64,000 bases of DNA from the NCBI GenBank assembly GCA_021292105.1, contig CM037865.1, positions 20,254,928 to 20,318,927 on the forward strand. Direction: 5' to 3'. The translations under genes were made by a program, and so were the position numbers. This document shows positions 36,831 through 46,727 of this stretch, in pieces (positions within the stretch are counted from its first letter, which is position 1; each line of letters opens with the position of its first letter). The notes beneath the pieces were generated by a model. The model saw nothing but the letters and a program-made list of their open reading frames with translations. It had not been told where the DNA came from and did not search any database. This DNA is from Anadara kagoshimensis (taxonomy: Eukaryota; Mollusca; Bivalvia; Arcoida; Arcidae).

Positions 36831-37973
36831 CTAAACATCGGCTAATACTTGAACTAGAACAGACACTTGCGGATCTCTACGCGTCTCCTCTGCTATTTCT
36901 GCGAACCTCTCATCGCTGAATGGTATGTTTTTCATTACCGTGTGAACGTAAACATTTATTCCCCCGGAGAGCTGATCATCGGAGTCAGTAATAAACTTAC
37001 GAGACAATTTTACGGCAAGCGGAATGTTTTTACCAGATACATGTACATGATAAACATTAAGGTCATATTGCTGCAAATGTAATAACATGCGTTGTAAGCG
37101 GGGAGGTGCTGCACTTAGCGGCTTTCTAACTATTACTTCTAATGGCGTGTGGTCAGTTTGCACATTAACTTTTTTACCATAAAAATAGTGGTGATAACGT
37201 TTGCAACCAAAAAGTATAGCTAGCATTTCTTTCTTAATTTGTGTATATTGCACCTCTGAAGTAGTTAGCGATTTTGACGCGTATGCAATAGGTTTGCCAT
37301 TTTGTACTAAAATCGCACCAATGCCGCATTTTGATGCATCAACTTGCAACGTAACGTCTAAATCCGGATCATAATAAGATAAAATTGGTCCTGGACAGGT
37401 GGTGAATATGTCCTTAATCGCATTCAAAGGATGTTCTTGAGGCGCATCCCATGAAAATTCAACGTATTTGGCAAGGAGTGTCCTTAGTGGACTTGTGAGG
37501 TCGGCTAAGTAAGGAGCGAACTTACAGAGGTACGTAATCATTCCTAGAACAGTTTGCAACTCTGCTCGATTTACTGGAGGTTCCATATCGCGTATTGCAG
37601 CAATTTTTGATGGATCTGGTTTAAGACTATCTGCACTAAGTATATGTCCGAAGTAACGTACTTCTGTTACACCTACATCTAGTTTGTCCTGATTAAATTT
37701 AACGCCTTTCTGACGCGCACGATCAAGAACTCTGCGAAGATTAGTGTCATGCTCTTTAAGGGTCCTGCCATAAACAAGAACATCATCAACTATCGCTTCA
37801 ACTCCATCTAATCCTTCGAAACTTTCATCGATACAGCGTTGGAATTCGTCCTGCGACGATTTGAGACCAAAGGACAGTCTTAAATATCGGTAACGACCTA
37901 GTGGTGTATTGAATGTTGTGAGGAATGACGATTCCTCTGAAAGTTTTATAGCCCAATAACCCCCAACGGGCAT
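36831..37973 (-). pseudogene. Gypsy reverse transcriptase (palm/thumb) and RNase H
   Basis: A 380-codon block. Near its start is TPLGRYRYLRLSFGLKSS, then AIVDDVLVYG (catalytic VDD box) and VRYFGHILSADSLKPDPSK. The RNase H part has TLQVDASKCGIGAILVQNG, KKEMLAILFGCKRYHHYFYG and VQTDHTPLEVI, covering the acidic residues. The linker that usually reads ADALSR reads AVKLSR here. The block is long and clear, but the 5' RT motifs are in another frame (38,027-38,413). Confidence 0.88.
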
Positions 37974-38026
37974 CCAATTTTGTGAAATATTTAGCGTTAG
38001 CTAGCTTAGGTAAAATATCCTCAAAG

Positions 38027-38413
38027 TTACGTGTTGGGTAATGCGGACGTTGTATAGCTCGATTGAGGTTCTGAGGGTCTATACTCGATTGCGGTTTTTT
38101 CTACTACTACAAGTGAACTTACCCACGGGGTCGGTTCGGTAACTTTCGTGATTACGCCTAAGGATTCCATACGCGATAGCTCATCTTTAAGTTTGTCTTT
38201 TAGCGACACTGGAATACGACGCGGAGGGTTTACAACAGGGGGTACGGAAGGGTCAAGTATAATGTTACATTCACCTTGGAACAACCCAATACCATTAAAT
38301 ACATCAGCATAGTTTTCTAATATGACCTGTTTATCTAAGTATTGTTCTGTGACATTTCTTGCTTGTAAAGCATCAACAAACTTAATTACTGAAAAATCTA
38401 AACATGCTTTCAA
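38027..38413 (-). pseudogene. Gypsy reverse transcriptase, N-terminal part
   Basis: Contains PPRRIPVSLKDKLKDELSRM, SLGVITKVTEPTPWVSSLVVV and then loses frame where the RT would continue (KPNGSLRICLDP-type region). It joins 36,831-37,973 after a short degenerate interval. Confidence 0.8.
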
Positions 38414-38415
38414 AC

Positions 38416-38800
38416 CTAGAATAGTTGGCGATTCTGTATCAATGATAAAGAAATCAAGTATACTTGACTTGTTACCAAGGCAACATTGAATTTTACTACT
38501 CCTACTGTTTTCAGTTGGTTACCATCATATGTCGAAAGTTTGTCATTAGCTTTCTGAAGGGGTAATTTCAGTCCCATACTTTGAAATACTTTAAGTGGCA
38601 AAATGTTAACTTGTGACCCAGTATCAAGTTTAAAATTTACATGTTTACTATCGGGACCACAATACAATTTTACAAAAGCTTGATCATTCTTAGTAGCATT
38701 GACAATACTATCAACAGAAATGCAGTCAACAAATATTTCATTTAAAACTAAAGTCATTATCTTCGTCTTTGTCTTTGTCCACCACGTTGACTGAGTGTTG
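38416..38800 (-). pseudogene. Gypsy aspartic protease
   Basis: FKLDTGSQVNILPLKVF (about 38,585-38,635) is the retropepsin active-site motif D-T-G. It is followed by a beta-strand stretch with VVKFNVALVTSQV. Upstream residues read from an alternative frame as MPKQHSVNVVDKD, a usual gag-pol junction style. The open frame extends to 38,880 only because it reads through SINE sequence. Confidence 0.75.
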
Positions 38801-38814
38801 CTTAGGCATGTTAA

Positions 38815-38900
38815 GTTTGGTCTGACCTGCCAGGGGATCGAACCCACGACCTCCCACTTACGGAGCAAGCACTCAAACAACTGAGCTACCGCAGTGGTTC
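38815..38900 (-). mobile_element. tRNA-derived SINE head
   Basis: On the minus strand: GCGGTAGCTCAGTTG (A-box-like) and GGTTCGATCC (B box), with the stem-loop pattern of a tRNA. A real tRNA gene is unlikely because the same head starts other SINEs in the window (62,580, 45,290). Confidence 0.65.
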
Positions 38901-39358
38901 TCCAAGAAGGTAGATAATTCCTTTGAATAACCTTTCACTCCTATTTCATGGAATAGATCCGGGCACGTTATTAACTGTGCCATCAGATTGCGCAATTGTG
39001 GACGGTATATACAGTGGATTATTATTTGCAACATTTATCTGGTCACATACTTCTCTGTTTTGTTAAAATAACTGCTTATATTTTTAACTGCTTTTATTGA
39101 ATACTCTGATGTAGTATACACATTATCATCCCTAAAAATATTTATTTTATTGCATTGTTTGCGAGCCTCGTCTCTGAAAGAAATAGTAAATCCTCAGTAA
39201 ATATTTCGTAATCTTACATGAATTTTACTAATATTTTCTAGTTATCTCTCTTTCGACAAAAAGAAAATATTTCCCCTTCAGATATTTTGCTTCCCGTGTT
39301 ACTAGAAAGTTGTGTCTTGTAAAACGACCATGCCTCAGTGTCACAAACATTCCTTAAC
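38901..39358. other. Non-coding spacer between gypsy and Harbinger elements
   Basis: No gene or repeat family recognised. Confidence 0.5.
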
Positions 39359-40044
39359 TAAAAGCCGGTCACACAGCGCTTTACGGGTTAATCACGACCA
39401 AAACCCGTAAAAAAGTAGTCTCCCGTGAAGCAGACGATGTCGTTCGCGTTGATGTCGAGTTTAAAACGAGCTACCGTGGCCGTGGACGCGGCGAAAATTC
39501 GGAACGGCGTCGGACGCGGCAGAAAGTTTTGAACTGCTCAAAATTGTCCGCGGACAACCACGGGCGGCACACGTGGTAAAGACGTGCAACACACGTGATA
39601 ATCCGTGTTCCGGCAGTGATTAAAACTTTGGGAGAAGCGGTAAGACGCGAAAGTTTAGCGGTCTGTCACGGGCAGAGCATAGTCATCGCCGCGTGTTACG
39701 CGTTGGTATCACAGGAAGATTTGATTATGATCTTTTGTTTCCATTTGTAATTGAATCGTTACTCCATTCACACCACCATCCTCCTCATATCGCTTGTTGA
39801 TACTGTTTAAAATGAGCCGTTTACAAAAATCGAGACTATCTGCTATTTGTTGTTTCAATCCCATTCTAAAAACGATCTATTGCTCGGGTTTATATATACA
39901 GCTCTATTTTTAGAGATGATAGAGCTTATTTTTAACCTTTTTGTCACACCCAATATACCGATACGTCACCGTTCTATTTGATATAGAGTCATAAAACGTT
40001 ACATATGTATATATAACACTCGTCTTTCTCTCATTCCTCCCTCC

Positions 40045-40135
40045 CTCCTCCCGCTGCAAGGGGAAAGGGGCGGGGGTGGCGGGGGGTGGCGGGGCGGGGC
40101 GGGGCGGAGGCGGCGGTGGCGGCGGCGGCAACGTA
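40045..40135. repeat. G-rich low-complexity tract with G-quadruplex potential
   Basis: Many GGGG/GGCGG runs on the plus strand. The minus-strand frames through it give polyproline, which is an artefact of composition. Confidence 0.7.
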
Positions 40136-40239
40136 TTCCGGATATTTTTCTTTTATCATCAACGTATGGTGCTCGTCCGTCTGAATCTAACGACACCTCC
40201 CTCGTCCCTCTAAGTGCAATACATGTACTTAACAAAGTT

Positions 40240-41152
40240 TGAACCATTGGTGTGATCCATCCTATAGTCTAGGTGCTCCCATAATAGGAGGGAAGTACAA
40301 GTGACCCATCATCAAGACGAGGAAATAAATTACTTTTAACCTAAAATAAATTACTTTTAACCATAACTGTCTTATTTCTCTATGGATTTTAATCAATTTT
40401 GCACCCAAATGTTCGTCTCAACGAGACGAATCTATAGATACTACATAGGGTGCCAGGGCCCTAGGTCGATTTCTCCATATAAGACTAGATAGGGAAATTT
40501 TAACATGACGTTTCCCAAAGAGACATTCGTTTCTTCACAATCCTCTTATTTCTAGTCCAATCTTTATAAACAATATATCTGTGTGATCGTAGGAACGAGC
40601 ACTTGTCATGATATCTCAATCCGAGTCTGTGAACGAGTGGTTTGCGTTCTAGACTCCTCTACAGTTACCCGTTTTAAGTCTATGGGAGACTATCTTAATC
40701 GGGTTCGAGCCTTATTTCGCATCACATATCCACCATTTATATACCGACACGTTCGGACGTTCATTCTCTATCGATCTATGACATCGATTTATTGTCTCGC
40801 CAAGCGGTTCGAGCGGTGGGTCCGAATGCGTGAAATTCACTTAACGGGAGATAACTTTTTTCTACCGCGTTCGAGCACCTCATCACCCTGCTCATTCGAT
40901 GCCTCTCCTCGAGACGGACACGACGGTATATCACATTACCTCTTTCGGTCCAGAGATCGAGTTCCAGTACGGTTTAAACCCTCTAACTTCATCAGGGGGG
41001 TCACCTCAGACTTCTGGTACTCTGCTCCGATCCGGTTTTCCCCACCTATTATCAGACCTAAGGATTTCCTTTCGGTTTCCCTACATCCGGGACTCACCCC
41101 TCCGTGACGTCATACCTCGTGATCCTAAGACCTCTTATGTCAGCATTATTTA
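40240..41152. other. Harbinger interior, unassigned
   Basis: It contains a 174-codon plus-strand open frame (40,583-41,107) with no recognised domain. Its base composition differs from the AT-rich flanks (short words such as CGAG and GACG are frequent). It may be intron or remnant of transposon coding sequence, or unrelated cargo. Not called as a gene. Confidence 0.3.
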
Positions 41153-41154
41153 TA

Positions 41155-41904
41155 CAGGTCCAACAAGAAAGTTTGGACACCCCCTTCTATAACCGTTGTA
41201 AAAAAGCAATGTTTATGGTCTTAGTATTTGGTGTTTTGTTAACTAATATTCGTTAAAAGACTATTTTTATATACTACCTAGAATGTTATATAAATGACAT
41301 AGTTGATAAAAGTTTCAATTTTAGTTTTAAGTGAACAGTGAGTGATAAAAAATGAGAACATTATGGAAAAATCCAATTTCTTCAAATATGGACTTAATAA
41401 ATAGAAATATCGGAAACGACTTTAAACGCTTAGTTCAAAGTGATTATTAAGCACTTTCTAAGTAAATTATGTCATTTAATCTGTTTAAATTCCTTTTGTA
41501 TAGAAAATACTAAAATATTTAGAAATAAGGTAAAATTGGATTTTTGATTAGTGTATTTAACGATCAATTATTTTTCGTATAACGTCCATTTCCTACTGCA
41601 AAAAGATGTTTTATAGTATTATTTGACTTAGAAAAAACATTTGTACTTATGTTGTGGAACAGATGCTTTGTTCTCATTGTTTAAAATCATTTTTGCCAAA
41701 AGACACCTGTTTTTTGTGTCTGGAATAATTAAAGGGAGATAACAGAGTCTTTTGCAATTTTATTGTGTCCAAGTTACATCGAATAGATCTAGTGGTATGT
41801 CACATGTAACAAAGTATTAAACAAATCATTGATAAATCATGTCAAAAATTGTGGCTAGCTATGAATCACTTTCATGGGGTGCCCAAACTTTCTTGTTGGA
41901 CCTG
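41155..41904. mobile_element. TA-flanked mariner-type MITE nested in the Harbinger element
   Basis: The 29-bp ends CAGGTCCAACAAGAAAGTTT... and the inverse (...AAACTTTCTTGTTGGACCTG) are near-perfect and flanked by TA on each side (41,153-41,154; 41,905-41,906). 750 bp, AT-rich, no transposase. TA duplication and a CAG start suggest the Tc1/mariner superfamily. Confidence 0.8.
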
Positions 41905-42142
41905 TAGAATGGCGCACCGGGCATCATTTTGGTGGAGATATGACCACCTTACTTACTACTAACCCCGTTAAACGATGTCTCCATCAAATTCTAAATACGG
42001 TTGATCACTGTCTAATCACTTCTATATCACTTCTGATTTGCGGCATATAAATACCGTAACTTTCTGAGACCTCGGCATATGCAGTCTAGATGTCAAGGGG
42101 TGAACATGAACCCTTGAGCAATGCTTTGATGTCCTCATATTC

Positions 42143-42500
42143 ATGCTCCAGTACCAACAGAACCAACTTACACAGGCCCAACATATCCTTGCTGGGCGAA
42201 AAAGAAAAAGGAGGAGGAGGGTGATACGGCACATCTGGGTGCGTGACTGGATTGCGAGGAGACCTCAGTTGGGGCTTTACGACCGTCTCATGGTCGAGCT
42301 GCGTAACGAAGATCCAAAAGCCTTTCAGAACTTTATGAGAATACCACCTGCTATGTACGATGAAATTGTGCAGAGACTGACACCAGTCCTTACATAGGAG
42401 ACCACCAACTGGAGAGCACCCCTTGAACAAGGCCTGAACGTTGCTATCGCCCCGAGGAACCTTGCTTCTGGTCCCAAGTACCACAAATCAGTCCTTTATT
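42143..42500 (+). pseudogene. PIF/Harbinger transposase, N-terminal fragment
   Basis: Codes for a basic stretch (GRKRKRRRRVIRHIW), then WIARRPQLGLYDRLMVELRN, EDPKAFQNFMRIPPAMYDEI and VQRLTPVLT. A TAG at 42,395-42,397 interrupts, after which the same frame continues with TNWRAPLEQGLNVAI and LASGPKYHKS. This is the conserved N-terminal half of HARBI1-type transposases. The DDE catalytic region that should follow is absent; the sequence instead runs into the oppositely oriented MADF gene. It is therefore a truncated, stop-containing relic. The transposase normally needs a Myb-like partner for nuclear import and DNA binding. Confidence 0.85.
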
Positions 42501-44197
42501 CCTTTCCACCACTACTCTATGTGTTCCACATTGATCCCCAGCTCTTGTGCCTTTATCTCCAAGGCAGTCCTCTTCTGATCTTCTGATTGTATTCCTATTC
42601 CTGTGCATACAGAGGTTGTAGTTGCCCTTCAGCCACTCGAGAACGTCCTCCTCTACAGCAGCGTCAAGGCTTCAGTCCTTCTTGGGGACCTTGGCGGCAG
42701 TCTTCTCCTTGTCCTTGCCCTTGCCATGACCACGTCAACGGGCCTTGCCTACAAGCACTGGGTCTTCCTTCCCGTCCTGAGCAGATTTGGGGGAGGAGTA
42801 GGAGGCCTCACTTCTTCCACATGGAGTGTTTCTCCCTCCTCAAGGGCTAGGGCCTGACTTCTCCAAGCTCCACAAATGCCTCAGGGACGACATCAGGGGT
42901 GTCGGCAGAGGTAGTGGTAGCAGTGGTGGTGGCACGAGGGCTTGCAGCAGGGGTGGGAGCAGAGGTAGTGGTAGCAGTGGTGGTGAGACAGGAGGGTGGC
43001 AGCAGAGGTAGCACCCGTACATGACAAAAAAATAAATTTATCTAGTGACATGCTTCTAATTTTCATTTCTACATTGAAATTCTAAATTGAAATTTGAAAG
43101 TAATGTAGCGTCGCCGACGTCGCACTCGCAATGCCCTTCGTATCGGCCTCGGTACAACTCTATCTTTCCTAATGTGTGGTTTTGGTTTCTAAGTCAAATG
43201 GGCAACTCGGGGAATTTGACTTGTCCGAACGGTCTAGTGAGAAGTCGTGAATTCCCCAAGAACAAACACAACCACAATCAAAATAACAAACAATTCTGTA
43301 TATCCTAGTGCGAGTCATTCACGGCCTGTACCCTTGAGAATTCCACAACTGTGCAAACTGATACATTCGACATACAGATTTCACTGTAGTCGTATTTCCC
43401 AGAACTCTTATCCACGAGTTCTTCCTATTGGGAATTCTTTTTAACCGAGTTCTCCTTACCGTTAACTCTTCTATTTCTGTCTCAACTCTGTTTGCTTCTT
43501 ATTTCTTTACTTCTTTATAACTCCTGCAACTTTACACTAGGTCTGCTTCCATACACTCTGCCCTAACTCTGATTTTGGTAACCTTTTATACCCCTGGACC
43601 GGTCAATAATCCTTAAAGGGGTAGAAGGGTCATAACAATTTCTCTTGCTTCACTAACCAAAAAATGTTATAGCATAAAACAGCGCCCGTAATTCATTGAC
43701 TTAAGGGCCTAACCCGAATAACAGATTTATTTCCTGTGATGTCATTTATGACTTGTAAACAAGGCTTTTCCCGTGGAAAACTTACATGCCATTTCCTGTC
43801 TGCTACTGTAACAAAGTGTCTGGTACATTTTATTCATAACTACAACATTCTCCCTAACAGGTAATTAAACTTAAATAAAATATATAAAATAGCCATTTTC
43901 GCCACAGTAACAAAATTTGAAAATGAAAAAAAAACATTAAAATGAATAAACAGGACCTGCATCAGCCTGAGGGTCAGGGTCTGGACTGGCAGCACCAGCA
44001 GGAGGAGCATGGACTTTGACCTGGACTGAGACTGTCACCTTGGCCTGGGGGTCTTGGGAAGCCTCATCCTCAGCTGGGGCCTTGGCCTTGGTCTTCATTG
44101 GCCTCTTCTTGACAGGGTGACCCTTCTTCAGCGAACGAACTTGCGTGGAAGTGTGGACTGCAGAAGATCTGGATCGGCAAATGTGAAGGTCAGCCAA
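42470..44197 (-). pseudogene. Harbinger second protein, MADF/Myb-like, broken
   Basis: Minus strand. The probable N-terminus at 44,197 starts MADLHICRSRSS and is Lys/Pro/Ala-rich (KKGHPVKKRPMKTKAKAP). About 1 kb further, after an unassigned stretch (43,020-43,930) and a Thr/Ala-rich low-complexity part, comes GHGKGKDKEKTAAKVPKKD. The MADF/Myb core follows: DVLEWLKGNYNLC, then, after a frameshift near 42,568, ALEIKAQELGINVEHIE and WWKGIKD, with stops between. This is the DNA-binding partner encoded beside Harbinger transposases. The gene is convergent with the transposase and meets or overlaps it at 42,470-42,510. Confidence 0.65.
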
Positions 44198-44581
44198 CGG
44201 GGCGCTTTTATATGCGCGGCAAGCTGCGCTTCCGACGACGCCGAGCCGCGGTTACCCGTGATTGGACAGTGCTATGGCACTAGAGTGCACGTTTTACGTC
44301 TGCGCTCAACACGTGATCGGTCGCGGTTAGCTGTGGTAACTTGACGCTTTTTCCTCGCGTTCGAACACGTGCGAACCTATTTTTAGCCTTACACGTGGCT
44401 GGACGTGGTTAGCCGTGCTTAGGCAGTGCTTCAGCAGTGGAACAGCCGCCGACGGCCATACCCCGTACAAGCACGGTCAAGCCAAAATTGAACAAAAATT
44501 ACCACTTACAACTACGTCCACCAGATTTTCATAACTTTTGGTACTTGATTAAGACGTGATGTGCTGTGTGACCATCTTTAA

Positions 44582-45000
44582 CCTTAACACTGTTAAATCT
44601 GACATGTTTGAAATCTTAATATTTTTTGCGAATTGCTTATATATTTAGGAATTGAAGATGTCATTTTAGATCACTTCAAGCTTATAACATCTATATTTAG
44701 TTTCGTTAAAATGCACATCCATAGTTTCAACAGAGATTGCCAACATTTTTGAAATTTAATTTCAGGAAGTCTTAGTTTATACTTCGACAAGGTTCTTTAA
44801 TATTCACTTTTGTCTTCTTCCTTATACATGAAGATGCAAATATACATTATACAATGCATTTCCACTCAATTTCATAGTACGAAGTAAACGGAATAATCAC
44901 GTCGCATTCCATGGCTCTGTCATTGCTGATTTTGAATGCATTATTTTAATAGAAACTCAAAATAAGCACATGAAAGCTTAACCACACATTGTAACTGCCT
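44582..45000. other. Non-coding, nothing recognised
   Basis: AT-rich, no open frames or repeats identified. Confidence 0.5.
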
Positions 45001-45314
45001 TAATGGATTGGTTGGTTGATTGAATGGAGTTTTACTTCTAAGTCAATGATATTTAACTTATATCGAGAAGTCATCAGCTATATATAGTTGGAGTGAAATG
45101 CAGTGCGCTCAGGGCAATGTGCATTGATTGTTCTTTAACGTGCCACGCTTGTCGTGACATGGTTAACGTTTTTAAGGTCCCCCGAAAGACCCCGTGACTT
45201 TCATTTCTAAATACTAAGTGTTTGGCGAAAGAAAATTCACTACATATTTTCAAGTGTTCAACCTCTCCAGGGTTCGAACCCACGACATCCCACTTATGGA
45301 GCTAGTTGACGTAG
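45001..45314 (-). mobile_element. tRNA-derived SINE, near full length, minus orientation
   Basis: Head at the right (reverse complement of GGTTCGAACCC at about 45,270), middle with CGTGCCACGCTTGTCGTGACA, and tail at the left with the reverse complement of ACTCCATTCAATCAACCAACC. The tail matches the end of the SINE at 62,572-62,880 (CTCCATTCAATCAATCCA). Confidence 0.75.
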
Positions 45315-45316
45315 TA

Positions 45317-45499
45317 CAGTCGAACCTAAATTAAAAATCACCTCTATATAAGGGCCACCTGCGTGTAAAGGCCAGTCAAATTTTATACAGATTGCTCTTT
45401 ATTCATGTTATTTGGACCTGTATATAAAAGTCACCTACCAAAAAAGCCACCACTTTTACAGGTTCCCTTGAGTGTTCGTTATATAGACAGGTTTGACTG
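45317..45499. mobile_element. TA-flanked MITE, CAGTC(G/A)AACCTG family
   Basis: Ends CAGTCGAACCT and AGGTTTGACTG, flanked by TA (45,315-45,316; 45,500-45,501). The interior has CACCTCTATATAAGGGCCACC and its partner CCTGTATATAAAAGTCACC. Same family as 59,138-59,307 (reverse orientation). 183 bp, non-coding. Confidence 0.8.
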
Positions 45500-45501
45500 T
45501 A

Positions 45502-46727
45502 ATATAAAATTAATTCCTTGGTGGAGAAAATAAGCTAGTGGTATTATGTTAACATTCATGTACATGGAGCAGAGTGGAATAGTAGAGTTTCACGCCACAG
45601 TATATCAAGAGGGTAAGTTTCGATAATAGTGGAGGAAACCAGAGTGCTCGAACCACTGACCTTCGACAAGCAAATATTCTTGAAAGTATTTAAAGACGCT
45701 TGTCTGGAACAAATCCAAGTGTATGCAACATTAGAGAAAAGTTTTACTCGTTTCCTCCAAGTCGGTGAATGGTTTTATATCTGTGAATTCCGAGCATCAT
45801 CTACAAAATCGAATATGAAAATATACAATACCTATGATTAATATCGGCATCCAAGTTAAAGATAATGAACCGACATGTCACGTTGCACAGATACTTTACC
45901 CGACGATGACCTGCACCAAGAAAGACAACTTGATAAGTAGGAATGACCACGAGCCAGAATGGCGACGGCAAGAGTCCAGGCCTCTGCACCAACTTGGAAT
46001 AACTAAATTGTAAAAGCCGTGAGGCATCATCATTGCGACATCTCAGGACAAGGACTGATCATGAACACTAATTATAGATTTGTGATCATTGTAATGAAGG
46101 CTTTTTTTCGAGTGATTTTCAAAGTTTATCGTTTAAGGTTAACGTCATGTACAGCAGTTTTTCCTTGATGACCTTATTTTGTAGATGGGCTATAAACGTA
46201 TCTTGATGACCAATATATTTATATTAATGACCTATATTTTTATCTTGACGATCTACATATTTCTTGTTTTTGTTTATAATATTGATATAATTCATCTGGA
46301 TTTGACAACCATCTGACAACGCAAAAATAAATAGTACGCGAATATGTTAAAACGGCGATTAACTGAAAATTTTCCGATTTACAATATTTCACTTCTTCGT
46401 GTTGATAGACAAAAAACCTTCAGCTAACTTCATTCTGACTCCAGTTCCAGTGAGACCGTGTGAAATAACATTGTTTTAAACACCAGTTAAGATTATTTCA
46501 TTTCGTATTGTATTGCAGCATACGTATTACGCAGAATTACTAAACATATATCATTCCACAACACGAACGAAACAAATCATTATGACGTGGAAATTTGGTC
46601 TAGTAGTTTTTGAAAAAGAGAAGAAAAACTTAAAAATTTTAAACGTTTACATCCGACGGGCGGACAACAAACTGGTGAAGATAAAACAATTTGCTTACAG
46701 ACAACAAGACTAGAATATTTATAGGTT
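45502..46727. other. Non-coding, 3' side of the DUF229 gene
   Basis: No convincing coding sequence. Near 46,140-46,270 a TTGATGACC/TTGACGATC phrase recurs several times in AT-rich sequence. No clear poly(A) signal for the minus-strand gene was identified. Confidence 0.45.

Larger units (their letters stand above)
35208..38815 (-). mobile_element. Decayed Ty3/gypsy LTR retrotransposon, no gag
   Basis: Minus-strand order is protease, reverse transcriptase, RNase H, integrase, then LTR: the Ty3/gypsy arrangement. Similarity begins at the protease, and a tRNA-derived SINE head sits at 38,815-38,900 where gag would end. Frame changes occur near 38,413, 38,000, 36,800, 36,370 and 36,210. The element is inactive. 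Confidence 0.88.
39362..44578. mobile_element. PIF/Harbinger DNA transposon, decayed
   Basis: The ends are inverted: AAGCCGGTCACACAGCGC at 39,362 and GCTGTGTGACCATCTT ending at 44,578. The 3-bp sequence TAA flanks both (39,359-39,361 and 44,579-44,581), the canonical PIF/Harbinger target duplication. Subterminal 350-bp regions are rich in CACGTG/ACGTGG words and differ strongly in GC content from the surroundings. Inside are a broken HARBI-type transposase (+) and a broken MADF/Myb-like gene (-). A mariner-type MITE is nested at 41,155-41,904. Confidence 0.88.

Noticed and set aside
38815-38900. Functional tRNA gene
   Set aside because: The A/B-box region matches SINE heads found repeatedly in the window and the cloverleaf is imperfect; same for 45,270, 50,320, 53,950, 54,160, 60,680 and 62,620.
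39910-40247. Minus-strand proline-rich frames
   Set aside because: They come from the G-rich low-complexity tract; no start context and no recognisable domain beyond polyproline.
42086-42484. 132-codon minus-strand frame
   Set aside because: It is mostly the antisense of the Harbinger transposase fragment, whose plus-strand motifs are clear.
42587-43011. Plus-strand frames with Gly/Ser-rich repeats
   Set aside because: Antisense of the Lys/Thr/Ala-rich part of the MADF/Myb-like gene and of low-complexity sequence.
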